Notes: generated by a model not told the origin, from the sequence alone. 64,000 bases of DNA from Eubacteriaceae bacterium (GCA_910574895.1 CAJTDQ010000002.1:1-64000); one strand, 5' to 3'. Positions 9,955 through 21,400 are shown, counted from the first letter of the stretch. Numbers and translations: made by a program.

Positions 9955-10908
9955 TTATTCACCTGTGATACCGGTATTTTCGATACCCTCGATGAACTGC
10001 TTCTGTACACATGCATATAACAACAATAACGGTGCTATGGCAATTAAGGTTGCCGCCATTCGGTTCGCTTCGTTTACCGAATTTCCGGCAGATGCCATAC
10101 CATTATCAAACATCGCCAGCTTTCCAGGCAGCAATGTGAGAGAATCACCTGTCATAAGATTTGTAGTATAAGTCTCATTCCAGTTAAATACAAACGAGAA
10201 CAAGAATACTACAAGAATCGTTGATATAGATAATCGAATCGCTACATGATAAAACACTTTTAATGAACCTGCTCCATCAATCATAGCTGCTTCATCTAAT
10301 GATTTCGGAATCATATTAAAGAAGTTATAGAATATCAATATCAACATCGTTGAATATGCACCCTGTCCTAATACAGACATTAATATCTGTGGAATTACTG
10401 TATTAATCAGTTTAAATCCAATAATATTCTCTACTGTGGTAAATACAATAATTCTAGGAATTGTTACCAATGGAATTGGTATAATAAACGCAATAATTAA
10501 CATCATGAACCAGAAATTACGTCCCTTAAATGTATATCTGGACATTGCAAAGGCTGTTGTTGCTGAAACTGCTGTCTGGCAGATTGCAAGTAATGCAGAA
10601 AACCAAACAGAGTTTAAAAGCGAACCCGGTACACTTAATGTTGCTGCTGCATTTTTAAAGTTATCAAAGGTCGCATGTTTTGCAATCCATGTAATAGATG
10701 GATCAATTAAGTCCTTTGCCTGCATAATCGACTTTGACAACATCTCAAGTATTGGCTCTAAAAAGATAAACCCAATACAAATAAGTACAAAATAAATTGC
10801 TATTTTTGAAACAATCTGAACACCTTTAAATCTTTTGAACTTAGCAAAGTTGAACTTCTTTAATACTGACAAATCAAGTTTCTTTGCTGTACTGTTTTTA
10901 TTTGCCAT
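9955..10908 (-). CDS. ABC sugar transporter permease, MalG type (pair 2)
   Basis: Integral membrane permease of 317 residues with six predicted membrane segments and the MalG-type EAA loop (SLDEAAMIDGAG, followed by FYHVAIRLS). It should pair with the MalF-like product encoded just upstream to form the channel of an importer for glucan-derived oligosaccharides. The start at 10908 has GGAGG 9 nt upstream; the longer frame from 10950 would put that ribosome site inside the gene. With this start it overlaps the preceding gene by 11 nt, which suggests translational coupling. The N-terminus before the first membrane segment is unusually long and lysine-rich. Confidence 0.88.
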   Translation of the reverse strand: MANKNSTAKKLDLSVLKKFNFAKFKRFKGVQIVSKIAIYFVLICIGFIFLEPILEMLSKSIMQAKDLIDPSITWIAKHATFDNFKNAAATLSVPGSLLNSVWFSALLAICQTAVSATTAFAMSRYTFKGRNFWFMMLIIAFIIPIPLVTIPRIIVFTTVENIIGFKLINTVIPQILMSVLGQGAYSTMLILIFYNFFNMIPKSLDEAAMIDGAGSLKVFYHVAIRLSISTILVVFLFSFVFNWNETYTTNLMTGDSLTLLPGKLAMFDNGMASAGNSVNEANRMAATLIAIAPLLLLYACVQKQFIEGIENTGITGE

Positions 10909-12010
10909 ATAACTTTGCCTCCTTCTTCTGATGTCTCTTCTGTGCAGCAAGTCTCTTCTTCTGCTGCTTTTCCAGTTTTTTCAGTTTCTTTTCCTGTTTC
11001 TGTCTAGCCTTAATATCCTTTGGTTTTCTGTCCTTAAATAACAGGAATACAAAACCAACGATAATCAAAACAATAATACTGTAAATCCATGCATATGTTG
11101 CCGCAAATCCCAGTCCTGTACCGGTTTCACCGGTTTTTTCTTCAATCAGACTGTACAATGGATTGATAGAACCAAACATACCGAGCTGAATTACTGTAAA
11201 TACTGTGATAATCAACCCAGTCTGTTTCAACATTGGAATGGTAATCTTCCACATAATCTGCCATGCATTAGCTGAGTCAATCTTTGCCGCCTCATAAATA
11301 CTGCCGTTAATCTTCTGCAATCCATTAATAAATAATACAATCGGAATACCAGTAAACCAAAGTATAATGGATAACTGATCAAAAATGCCTGCGAGAGCAT
11401 GTGCCAGTCCTGAAGAATAACTTTCAATAATCTGCATAATAAAGATATTTGAATAAGCTGTAGCCTGCTCATTTGCCGCCGCCAGCTGTTCCGCAGCAGA
11501 AGCAGTCTCTCCTGCAGACTGTACTGTCATTATCTGCTCCATAACCGGACCTGACATAATTACTACCGGTAGGAAATATAATGTTCGAAGAATACCTTTA
11601 CCTGTTTTAATCTTTGATAATAAATAAGCAATGATGAATGATAAAACCACTACAATAAAAGTATATGGAATAATCATCTGCAGGTAACTGAGTACCGCCG
11701 GTAAAAACTCATTATTGCCTACAAAAGCATTAATGTAATTCTTCACACCTGTGAATTCGAAATCATATCCAAGTGCTGTTGTCTTTACGTTTGTAAAACT
11801 CAAATATACTGTAAAGAATAATGGGAACAATGTAAATGCTGTAAAACCAACAATCCATGGTATCATAAACATATATCCTGCTCTGTCCTGTCTCTGCTGG
11901 TATGTTCTCATCTTTTTATTCTTTGTTTTCTTTGCTTCTTTTACTTTAGAAACCGTTTGTTTTTGAGGAGTTGTTTTCACTTCTGCTGTTTTCTTCATTT
12001 CTTCAGCCAT
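10898..12010 (-). CDS. ABC sugar transporter permease, MalF type (pair 2), with basic tails
   Basis: Membrane permease of 370 residues with a MalF/UgpA-like core and the EAA loop (SIYEAAKIDSANAWQ). Both cytoplasmic ends are exceptional: about 35 lysine-rich residues before the first membrane segment and a C-terminal tail of some 45 residues dominated by Lys, Gln and Arg after the last one. The central region also holds an Ala/Glu/Gln-rich insertion (SAGETASAAEQLAAANEQA) in an extracytoplasmic loop. The ATG overlaps the stop of the upstream DUF5696-type gene by one base. It pairs with the MalG-like protein downstream; the ATPase must come from elsewhere. Confidence 0.88.
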   Translation of the reverse strand: MAEEMKKTAEVKTTPQKQTVSKVKEAKKTKNKKMRTYQQRQDRAGYMFMIPWIVGFTAFTLFPLFFTVYLSFTNVKTTALGYDFEFTGVKNYINAFVGNNEFLPAVLSYLQMIIPYTFIVVVLSFIIAYLLSKIKTGKGILRTLYFLPVVIMSGPVMEQIMTVQSAGETASAAEQLAAANEQATAYSNIFIMQIIESYSSGLAHALAGIFDQLSIILWFTGIPIVLFINGLQKINGSIYEAAKIDSANAWQIMWKITIPMLKQTGLIITVFTVIQLGMFGSINPLYSLIEEKTGETGTGLGFAATYAWIYSIIVLIIVGFVFLLFKDRKPKDIKARQKQEKKLKKLEKQQKKRLAAQKRHQKKEAKLYGK

Positions 12011-14547
12011 TACTGAACACCTCCTTCCACAACTGCAGCACTTAATTTTGCTACTTTGTTGCCATTTACAGTTACTTCATCTTCTGTATAGTTAATAATA
12101 ACTGTCTTTATATCGCCATCCTTCTCATATGTATTAGCGATCACACCATCTTCTACAACGTTTCTGCCAGTCCAACTGTAACCAATTACCTGTGACAACG
12201 GTTTATTTACAGTTGCATAAATATTTTTTACCAGTTCTTCGTACTGTTCAAACTCTGTTGAATAATAATCAGAAGATTTTGTTGCTGATAATAAATAAGA
12301 CGGTTTCTTTGTTAATACAAATGAAGGATTAATATTATAATCAATCATTCTCAACTGGTCTGTTGTACTATAGAATGAGAAGTTTGCATATGGTGCATAT
12401 ACTTCCATCGTTCCATGGAGTACCATCTGTAAAAACGGAACGGTATCTGTTTCATATACATACTGTGAAGTTCCTACAGTTGACTGTAAATAACGGTCTG
12501 TATACTTCCACAAATATTTATTTGGGGATACCAAATTTGCCTTTGTTCCATTCTTCTTTATCTTTTCAATAGCATCCTGATAATATGTGATAGCATCTGT
12601 TACAGTATTTTCAACACCGTCACTATCATAAGAACTTACCAAAACATCAGAAGCACCATCTATTGTAAATGATTTACTATAATCACCTAAATCTTCATAC
12701 AAATCTGTAATCCATGAAGCTGTCTTCTTTGGTAATGCATAACCAAATTCTGCAACAGGTACATTTTTTGGAAGCACTGTTGACTGGTCAACTTCCAGAT
12801 ACTTTGTATTTAAATGCTTTGCTGCATTATTGTAATAACTTATCATGTCTTCATTAATTGTTGTAAATTCTCTTGATAATGAGATATCAATACCTTTTTC
12901 AGCGTATTTTGTCATTAAATCTTCAAACTCTGATTTAGAACCTACATTTCCCGATATGCTTGTACTGTTTGGCTTTGCCATGGTTTCGCCACCGCTCTGC
13001 CATCCAATCAAACCGGAATTAATATTCCGAATACCATCTTTTGAAAGTTTTTCTAAGATTTCATCTACATCCTTTGCAGATGTAACTGCAACCTCCTGTG
13101 TAGAGAACACACCTTTTTTAGAATCTGACATCAGAAAATCTATTCTGATCGGAATGTCTTTTCCTTCCTGCTTGATTTCTGTTAAAACTTTCTCGTCAAT
13201 TAAATGCTGTCTATATGCCTTTGCCATACCAACATAATCTGCTGATGGTGTTCCATCACTTCCATCTCCGCTTAAGAACTGATATGTTAAATCAATATCA
13301 AACTTATTCGGTTCATCCTGTACTTTTCTATAAGACTCCCCTGCCTGGTTAATAACCTGATAAAACTCTGAATTATATGTAAATCCGGCATAAGCATATG
13401 TGTATCTGATTTCACCTTCATCTGTTGATGCCGGCACTGCGTTCAGTGTCATATACTCGTCACCTTTATCCGCATATGCTACAAAAGCTGCCTGAGTTCC
13501 ATCACCATGGGAAATACCAAATACCGGCATTGTCGGATCTTTTACCGGAACAACGTCATCTGCCACAGACTTATATGTCAACTGTTTTGATGGGTCATCA
13601 TTATATACCGCACCTTCATATGCCGTAAATTTTGCTTTATTTTCCTGGAATCGGATTAATGAGCCGCTTCCATCCGGAATTAATGCATAACCTGGTGTAA
13701 TTTTATTTGCTTTTACATTTACCCAGTCTTCTTCTTTATTGTCAAAGTACTTTAACGCACCACCACTGGCTCCAAGGAATGGTGTAATTACTACCTTACT
13801 GATCTGTCCTATAGCATCACCTGTAATTTCTTTATATGGTACACTATAGTTAATCTTTCCATCTTCACCAAAAGTAATATATACATTAACTCCCAAGTCT
13901 TTATCATCTAAAGCAAATTTACATTCTAACTTATAAATGTGCTTTGCTTCGTCTTGTACCTGCAGTCCTGATGTTCCTTCTTTATCATCTTCTGCAGCTG
14001 ATGAAACTCTGGTAGTTTTCATACTCTTACCGCTTCCGGTAAAGTATTCCACTGTCAATAATGAGTTAGAATATGCTGCGTACTGATCATTCTGGAAAGA
14101 AGAATCAATCGGCGAATCTGCAATTTCTTTCACCTGTTTAATTTTCTGTGCATCCGTTCCCTCAAGGTCCAACTCATCAGCATAATCAATGATATCTTCA
14201 TTGCTTCCGCTTTCTTTTGCTTCCTTAACAATATCGAATGCTTCCTCTATCTGTGATGGAAGAGGTGTATCAATACCTGTCTTCCAAACATATCCTGTCT
14301 TTGTATTTTCTACTGCAATTATATCTCTGTCATCACGGAAATAATATTTGTAATCTCCAACCTGACATAAAAACTGATATGCAGAAGTAACTTTCATATC
14401 TGATGTTACTTTATCAGGAGCCGGTCTTGTATCCCTGTTTGTATTCAGGAATGCCGCACCAACTGCCACACCTAATGAAAGGACACATAAGATACTAACA
14501 ACAAGGACTGTAACTTTAATTTTACTTTTTCTACGAGCCTGTAACAT
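12010..14547 (-). CDS. DUF5696-type extracellular protein, transporter-associated
   Basis: Large protein of 845 residues with one N-terminal membrane segment (about residues 9-33) and the rest predicted outside the cell. It resembles the uncharacterised DUF5696 family. Visible parts are a beta-rich N-terminal half (about 50-430) and a C-terminal half that looks like an alpha/beta barrel of the glycosidase type (for example IPIRIDFLM, ISLSREFTTINED), ending in a small beta domain. No catalytic pair can be assigned with confidence. It overlaps the upstream gene by 17 nt and touches the downstream permease gene, so it is part of the import machinery operon. It may handle long oligosaccharides at the membrane; that role is inference. 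Confidence 0.7.
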   Translation of the reverse strand: MLQARRKSKIKVTVLVVSILCVLSLGVAVGAAFLNTNRDTRPAPDKVTSDMKVTSAYQFLCQVGDYKYYFRDDRDIIAVENTKTGYVWKTGIDTPLPSQIEEAFDIVKEAKESGSNEDIIDYADELDLEGTDAQKIKQVKEIADSPIDSSFQNDQYAAYSNSLLTVEYFTGSGKSMKTTRVSSAAEDDKEGTSGLQVQDEAKHIYKLECKFALDDKDLGVNVYITFGEDGKINYSVPYKEITGDAIGQISKVVITPFLGASGGALKYFDNKEEDWVNVKANKITPGYALIPDGSGSLIRFQENKAKFTAYEGAVYNDDPSKQLTYKSVADDVVPVKDPTMPVFGISHGDGTQAAFVAYADKGDEYMTLNAVPASTDEGEIRYTYAYAGFTYNSEFYQVINQAGESYRKVQDEPNKFDIDLTYQFLSGDGSDGTPSADYVGMAKAYRQHLIDEKVLTEIKQEGKDIPIRIDFLMSDSKKGVFSTQEVAVTSAKDVDEILEKLSKDGIRNINSGLIGWQSGGETMAKPNSTSISGNVGSKSEFEDLMTKYAEKGIDISLSREFTTINEDMISYYNNAAKHLNTKYLEVDQSTVLPKNVPVAEFGYALPKKTASWITDLYEDLGDYSKSFTIDGASDVLVSSYDSDGVENTVTDAITYYQDAIEKIKKNGTKANLVSPNKYLWKYTDRYLQSTVGTSQYVYETDTVPFLQMVLHGTMEVYAPYANFSFYSTTDQLRMIDYNINPSFVLTKKPSYLLSATKSSDYYSTEFEQYEELVKNIYATVNKPLSQVIGYSWTGRNVVEDGVIANTYEKDGDIKTVIINYTEDEVTVNGNKVAKLSAAVVEGGVQ

Positions 14548-16597
14548 TTCTTATTATCTCCTTTCCTACTGTTAATAAGAAGTCATATAACTTCTCCCAC
14601 ATGATTATTACTACAAGCACCACAATCGCTGCAATTAACATAAACACTACTGTGATGATTAAACTGAGAACTGTTTTCTTAAAGTCATAATCATGAACTG
14701 TTGCAAGTCCCTCAAAAATAACTGCAAGAGACCAGCCTACGCCAATTAACATAACAACTGTTAAAATAAATGATTCATTGTATGTCAAAACATATGACAT
14801 TCCAATTGTAATCAGCATACTGAACATTGCAGGCATCACTCCGTATGCCGGAATCATAAATACCTGTTTTAATGTTCCGTCACCATCTGTAATAGATGTC
14901 ACAAGATAATTACAGATAATAAACAGTATCAGTATCGCAAAGAATCCTACGACAACTGCTCCCATATCCATATCTTCTACATCTGTATACTGATAAATAA
15001 AACCTTTACCTGTCTGATACCACATGTAAACACCAAAGAACACAATATATATGATTAATGCTGCAAGTGGTGAACCATTCTTTCCTACACGGATATCATA
15101 GTATCTGTCAATTGGATGTTTTGCACACTTAAATGCATATCCTATCTCTCCAATAACAGGCATGTTTTTAAGCTTCTGTCCCAACGCCTTACGTTTCTTT
15201 CTGATTACTCTCTTATTGTCAATCAGTCCAATAACAATCTTTAATGCAACAAGAATGATAATAATAATCAACGCTGTGCTTAAATTCTTCTGTAAAGATT
15301 TATTTCTTACCTCCCAGAATGCATCTGAATAACCTTCCCTGTTACCGGCAATTTCAAAATGTTCCATTGCCTTATCATATTCTTCATAGTTGAAGTATGC
15401 TTTTGCCACACCATTGTGGGCAAGCACAGACATCTGATTCAGTCTTAATACATAACTCCAATCCTTTAATGCTTCTTCATAATCACCATTTTCATACTCT
15501 TTTAAAGCAGTATATATGGTTGTCGCATATTCCGTCGGTGTAAATGACTGTAAGAAACCTTTCTCTCCATCTGCTGTCCAGATGTTTCCTTCTTTATCAA
15601 TTGCAATCGTTGTAAGGGATGAAAACAGTCCTGATACATCTTTATCTTCAGCCTGCTCTCCAAAGTTGAAGATTACTTCCCCTGCCATTGTATAAATCCA
15701 GATAAATCCCTTTGTATCACAAGTATAAATAACACCATTTTTGTCTACTGTAACATCTGTCAATGCGTCTGATGTTGTAATCGCATTATTAAACATATTT
15801 GTACCATCTGTACTATGTTTCTTTAACAGATCATCACCAGTACCCATACATGTTGAATATGCAGTACCTTCAGCGTCTACATAAACATTAGAGAATGTTG
15901 ACGGCAATGTATTTAATAATTCTGAATTTTTTTCCTGTTCCTTTGTATAAATTAATTTCAGGAACATCTGCTGTGGTGTAAGACGTGATTTATTGGAAGT
16001 AAAGTATCCTAAAAACTCACCTGTATTTGCCAACTGAATTACACCTGCATATACACCTTCTGAAACAATGTATAAGTTATTTCCGCTATCTACGGCAACC
16101 TTACTTGGCTCATAGTTTGTATCAGCAAAAATCGGTGCTGTCGGCTTATTATACTTTCTTACATACTTATAATTTTTATCGAAACGGAAAACTGTCTTTG
16201 CACCAGTATCGGCAATATACAACTCTCCATTTTTTGTTCTGTAAATTCCTTTTGGATTTTTAAATCCACTAAACTTACTATCATTTACGCTGTCTTTATT
16301 TAAAATCTTAACAACTTTTTCTGTATCTAAATTGTAAACTACAATTCTTGCATTGCCTGTATCAGCAATATACACAAAGTTATTTTCATCAATAACCATG
16401 TCTTCCGGATTTTGTAATCCTAAATCTGTAATTGTTCTGTCCGGTAGATAAGCATCCTGTGTTCTTACCAAGTCTCCTTCATCATCTAATGTGTATGAAT
16501 AACTTGTAGCCTGTGAAGCTGAAACAGGAAGCACTGACATCACTACAAATGTAAGTGCCAGGAACAGAACTAATGATTTATTTAATATCTTTTTCAT
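14531..16597 (-). CDS. Membrane NHL-repeat/TPR protein with Yip1-like C-terminus
   Basis: Protein of 688 residues. Order: signal peptide (about 1-28), an NHL/beta-propeller region (about 50-350; repeated D-x-x-NFVYIADTGNARI-like units), a TPR-type helical pair (about 365-430; LRLNQMSVLAHNGVAKAYFNYEEYDKAMEHFEIA), a membrane segment near 445-465, a cytoplasmic linker, and a five- or six-helix Yip1-like membrane domain to the end. The propeller and TPR part should face outside. Function unknown; the position between two permease pairs, with a 17-nt overlap into the next gene, argues for a scaffold or accessory subunit of the importer. Confidence 0.7.
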   Translation of the reverse strand: MKKILNKSLVLFLALTFVVMSVLPVSASQATSYSYTLDDEGDLVRTQDAYLPDRTITDLGLQNPEDMVIDENNFVYIADTGNARIVVYNLDTEKVVKILNKDSVNDSKFSGFKNPKGIYRTKNGELYIADTGAKTVFRFDKNYKYVRKYNKPTAPIFADTNYEPSKVAVDSGNNLYIVSEGVYAGVIQLANTGEFLGYFTSNKSRLTPQQMFLKLIYTKEQEKNSELLNTLPSTFSNVYVDAEGTAYSTCMGTGDDLLKKHSTDGTNMFNNAITTSDALTDVTVDKNGVIYTCDTKGFIWIYTMAGEVIFNFGEQAEDKDVSGLFSSLTTIAIDKEGNIWTADGEKGFLQSFTPTEYATTIYTALKEYENGDYEEALKDWSYVLRLNQMSVLAHNGVAKAYFNYEEYDKAMEHFEIAGNREGYSDAFWEVRNKSLQKNLSTALIIIIILVALKIVIGLIDNKRVIRKKRKALGQKLKNMPVIGEIGYAFKCAKHPIDRYYDIRVGKNGSPLAALIIYIVFFGVYMWYQTGKGFIYQYTDVEDMDMGAVVVGFFAILILFIICNYLVTSITDGDGTLKQVFMIPAYGVMPAMFSMLITIGMSYVLTYNESFILTVVMLIGVGWSLAVIFEGLATVHDYDFKKTVLSLIITVVFMLIAAIVVLVVIIMWEKLYDFLLTVGKEIIRNVTGS

Positions 16598-16608
16598 CTT
16601 CTGCCTCC

Positions 16609-17478
16609 TTACTTAATACCTGAACTTGCCATTGTGTTCATAACCTTAGACTGCATACAAATGAATATTACCAGGTTTGGAATAAACATTATCAGGTTGG
16701 CTGCCGCAACCATACCGGCTGCTGCTACCGCATTATTAACACCAACGGAGTTTACATAATATGTCAACGTTCTTAAAGCTTCGTTTGTTATATAATTATT
16801 GGATGTTTCCACGTTACCCCATACCTGCTGGAATGTCAGCACTACCGAAGTTGCAAGAGCCGGTTTTGTAAGAGGAATAATAACTTTTCTTAAAATCGTA
16901 ATATCTCCTGCTCCGTCTACTACTGCTGCCTCTATCAGGGCATCCGGTATACCATCCACGAACTGCTTCACCAGGAACAAACCTACCGGCATGGCAATCA
17001 ACGGAAGAATGTGGGCAAACCATGTGTTGTATGCACCAATATTTACTATAATTAAGTATCTTGGAATAGCAACCGCAGTCGCTACAAACATAAGAGCCAT
17101 CTGATTGACTTCCCACAAAGCACCTTTTATCTTGAATTTTTTCTTCGAGAAAACATAGGCTGCCATAATTGTAATAATTAAGTTCAACACTACTGTCAGA
17201 ACTGTTACAATCAACGAATTCAAGAAATATCTCGACATCGGAATACCTGTGGAACCTGCCAGATTTAAGAGATTCTTGAAGTTATCCATTGTCGGATTCT
17301 GTACAAAAATTGTTGGTGGGAATCTAAATAATTCTCCCAACGGCTTAAACGCTTGATTTATCAAATAGATTACAGGAATAATCATGAATATTGATAAAGG
17401 AAACGCGATAGCATGGAATTTTAACTGTCCTTTTGAAAATCTTGAAGGATTAATTCTATTACCTTGAAAATTTGCCAT
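16609..17478 (-). CDS. ABC sugar transporter permease, MalG type (pair 1)
   Basis: Permease of 289 residues with six predicted membrane helices and a clear EAA loop (DALIEAAVVDGAGDITIL). It resembles the MalG/LplC group for carbohydrate uptake. AGGAGG lies just upstream of the ATG. It follows the MalF-type gene by 16 nt and, with it, should form the channel served by the large solute-binding fusion protein. Its C-terminal MNTMASSGIK matches the usual ending of this family, so the gene appears complete. Confidence 0.9.
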   Translation of the reverse strand: MANFQGNRINPSRFSKGQLKFHAIAFPLSIFMIIPVIYLINQAFKPLGELFRFPPTIFVQNPTMDNFKNLLNLAGSTGIPMSRYFLNSLIVTVLTVVLNLIITIMAAYVFSKKKFKIKGALWEVNQMALMFVATAVAIPRYLIIVNIGAYNTWFAHILPLIAMPVGLFLVKQFVDGIPDALIEAAVVDGAGDITILRKVIIPLTKPALATSVVLTFQQVWGNVETSNNYITNEALRTLTYYVNSVGVNNAVAAAGMVAAANLIMFIPNLVIFICMQSKVMNTMASSGIK

Positions 17479-17494
17479 TTACTTTTCCTCCTTT

Positions 17495-18436
17495 CTAATA
17501 CTCATCTTTTTCTGTAAATAATTTGTTTGCTACCTGACTACATACCCATACCAGACACAAGAGTGCTACGGAAACTGCCGCTGCATAGCCCATCTCGTAT
17601 CTTACAAATGCGAAATCATCAATATGGTTTGCAATCAACTGTCCGGAATACTCCGGTGTCGGGTTCGCTCCTGCTAAAGCTACACCAATCCATCCCATGT
17701 TAAATGCGTTTACAATCGACATAACCGCACCGAATAACATCTGTGGTTTCATAGAAGGTACCGTAATATAGATGATTTCCTGTGCTCTATTCTTAATACC
17801 ATCTACATATGCAGCTTCGTATAACTCCTGATCGATATTCATAATACCGGAAAGCATGGAGAGGAAGCCGATTCCCATAGATGACCACAATGATACAAAT
17901 ATCATAATAATCATGAAATAGTCTGAAGAAATCAACCACTGTATCGGCTGATTAATAATTCCAAGTTTTTGCAAATACGCATTTGCAAGACCACTCTGAT
18001 CACCGGAAAAGATTGTTTTCCAGATAACCTGAATCATAATCTGACCGACCATAGAAGGTGTGTACATTGCAAGGGCATATAAGGTTCTGGCTCTTGGAGT
18101 AACCTGCGCTAAAATCCACGCCATAATAAATGATAATACATAACCACCGACACCTACTACTAAAGCATAGAGTACGGTATTCGGAAGAACATATTTCATA
18201 AATACTTCGTCACCTGTAATCAATGTTATATAATTGCTCATTCCTGCAAAAGACGGCGTATTAATAACATCAAAATATGTAAAAGACAATCCTACTGCAA
18301 TAATAATCGGCAATAAGATAAATGCAAAGAATAACAAACCATAAGGAAGTAAAAGTAAAAATGAATGAAATCCTTCAGTCTGAGTAAATTTCTTTGAACT
18401 TTTCGCTTTTTTTACAGCTACAGCTTCTCTACTCAT
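17495..18436 (-). CDS. ABC sugar transporter permease, MalF type (pair 1)
   Basis: Permease of 313 residues with a basic N-terminus, six predicted membrane helices and the EAA loop (ELYEAAYVDGIKNRAQ). It belongs to the MalF/UgpA/LplB group. The start overlaps the end of the large solute-binding gene by 8 nt, indicating coupled translation. Partner is the MalG-type product of the next gene. No ATP-binding subunit is encoded nearby, which is common in Firmicutes that use one shared MsmX-type ATPase for several sugar importers. Confidence 0.9.
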   Translation of the reverse strand: MSREAVAVKKAKSSKKFTQTEGFHSFLLLLPYGLLFFAFILLPIIIAVGLSFTYFDVINTPSFAGMSNYITLITGDEVFMKYVLPNTVLYALVVGVGGYVLSFIMAWILAQVTPRARTLYALAMYTPSMVGQIMIQVIWKTIFSGDQSGLANAYLQKLGIINQPIQWLISSDYFMIIMIFVSLWSSMGIGFLSMLSGIMNIDQELYEAAYVDGIKNRAQEIIYITVPSMKPQMLFGAVMSIVNAFNMGWIGVALAGANPTPEYSGQLIANHIDDFAFVRYEMGYAAAVSVALLCLVWVCSQVANKLFTEKDEY

Positions 18437-21400
18437 TTGCCTTTACCTCCTCTTCCGGATTTGCTTTTGCATTCTCCTGATTTTGTTTAATCCAGTCATA
18501 ACCTTGCAGCTTGAATTTTTCAACCATTTTACCATTTGCGTCATAGTATCCAAGTTCCTGCATTTTACGTACAATCTCTTTATTTACATCGTTCTTGGCT
18601 TCATCTGTTGCTACCTGAGCCGATGTACCGTCAAATACCATCGTTGTCCATATATTTGAAATAGTTCTTTCAAGCAGGTACTGACCCGGTGTTCTTGTTA
18701 CGTCTGTAACCCAATTCACCTGCTCTGTAATAATCTTCTTGTCAGCTTCATCCATTGGATTATTCTCCAATGCTGCTCTGTTCGCTGATAACCAGAAGAA
18801 TGTTTTTCCATAAGAAGAACGAAGTGTGTATGTATATTCTGTCTGAACATCTTTACTCGTCCACCATTTTAAGAACTCCCAAGATGCATCCTTCTTCTTT
18901 GTTCCCTTAAAGATAACACCGCCTGTACCATTAGCTACGAATGTTCTGTTAATCTGTCCGTCTTCCTGTTCTGTTCCCAGATATTTTGAGATAGCCCATT
19001 TACCATTTAATTCCTGAGCACCATTCTTAATCAATGTGTAATCTTCCATACCAATAATTCCAATAGGATTTACGGAATATCTGAAAGAGTTAAAGAAGTT
19101 CTGAACTGATGTCTCCAAAGAATACTTTGTAAATAAATCTCCTAATAACTGTAAACCTTTTACCGATTTCTTTGTATCAATACCGGTTGTAACAAGTCCT
19201 TTATCATCCTGAACATATAGTTCACCACCGTTTTGAAGCGCTAACGGCGCTGTCTGATAGAACCATTTATATCCTGTTTGTCCATTAGCGATATTATGAT
19301 AGAAGTTCATTCCGTATCTCTGTAATGTTGGAAGAATATCAATTAACTCCTCCCAAGTATCAGGCACTTCAAGTCCTAAGCTTTCAAAAATATCTGTTCT
19401 GTAAACTACTGTGTTAAAATCTGTAGTTTCCGGCACAGCGTAAACTCCTTCATTGTATACATAAGATACAAACGCACCTGTCGGAAATCTTCTGGCCGTT
19501 GTCCAGAAATCATCAAACTGTGATAAATCATATAAAGCACCACGGCTTGACAAATCAAACGGTACATATGACATAAGTCCTAATGCGATATCCGGTGTTT
19601 CATCAGCTGCAATCGCTAATGTCAATTTACCTACATCAGGCATAGTAGATACTTTCACCTTAATATCTTTTCCTGTCTTTTCCTTATAATATGGAACAAA
19701 CTCTGTGTCTGCCATCTTCTGTAATAAATCAACGTGAGTAATCGCTCTGTTAACCCAGATGGTAATTGTGTTTTCATCATCCTCTACTGTTGTAGCATAC
19801 TTTTCAGATGTGAAAGTATTTACAAGCGTTCTAATAGATGTCCACAAAGAACCGCCCATCGATGAATTAGCTCTTCCAACCTGACCTTCATCTCCGGTAA
19901 TATAAATTCTATCCAGTGTAAAGTCATTAGACGTTACCTCTGTTGTAAAGTTACTCAATGCAACCAAAATTGAATTGTCTGCACCTGTCAATTCTGCAGT
20001 ATGAAGAGCAATGTCGTCCGGATATTCCTTCATTGTCTCAATATACTCTTCTGCCTGATCCAAATATGTTAAAATTGCTCCGTTATTTCCATTTGGTGAA
20101 TAATCCTGAAGCAGGAATCTGATATGCTGGATAATTGTCTCATAAGACTCCAAATATCTCATAATATTTGGAATATACTTTGTCATCTTCCAGTTACGTT
20201 CTGTATCAACATCACTACCTGTTATCTTAGTGATTTCCAACTGAAAATCTGTAATATGCTTCTGCATAATTAAAGCATATGTGTACGCTTCCATTACCGG
20301 CTGGTTTTCCTGCTTGATAGAAATGGTATGCACACCTTCTGTAAGATAGAAGTTATAATTCTTTCCATCTTTGTCTGCTAATGTTACATTATCATATCCT
20401 GATGAAACCGGCTCAAATGCATAATTATATAACTCTTTAAATGGAACCTGTCCATCCAGTTTGATAGTTTCAAATGCCTGAAACTCTTTTTTGCCATTGC
20501 TGTAATGGAATGTGATATTGTAATTACCTGTTTTCTTTACATTAAATGTATATGTAACTTCAATACCAGCCGCTGCCCATCCTAATGTATTTAATTTTTC
20601 ATAATCTATGTTGAATCTTGTAAGTGAATCTTTTGCTTCAGTGCCATAAATAGCATCTGTAGAATTTTTCTTTGAATAATATACAGCATCAATCTCTAAT
20701 GCACTTTCTGAGTCTTTTACAAGTTCTGCATCACTGTGCTTTGCTGCATAATCTTTATACGAAATATTATTGTCTGTAGCTGCCTCAACCTTCATGTTTC
20801 CAAGCGCCAACCCACCTGAAGAAACATTTTCAATTCGGATAATATTCTCGCCCTTTTTCAAGTCAAATGCCAAAGGAGTACTTGAAACATAAGTGTTATT
20901 ATAAATGTATGTATTAATCCACTCCTGTACTCTATTCTGACTTGGAGCCATTTCATCTCCGTAACTATCTACAGGAAACTTCTTTTTGTCATCACTACTG
21001 ATGAAACCTGTTTTTCCTGCATCTTCCCAAATAATAGGTAACGCAATAGTTTTCATTTCTGTATATTGTTGTTTTCCATTTACAGATGCACTTATTGTAT
21101 AATCTGACAATGAATTTCCAACAGAAATATAGTCGAGATTGAGATAATAAAGACCATCTTTTGCAACATTTACTTTATATTCCGCAACATCTCTATAATC
21201 TAATTCTTTCATCTGTCCATTGTAATCTTTTACTTTTGCCGGAACAGAATCATTAGTTTTATTCTTCTGATAATACTTTTTTGCATTAACGCCATTGTTT
21301 AATACCGCATCATAATTGCCCTGACCTGCTTCAGTGTGCTGCTTTATGTAATCTGTATAATACACCTCTGCCTCTTCACCTTTGTCTAAATATGATGTAT

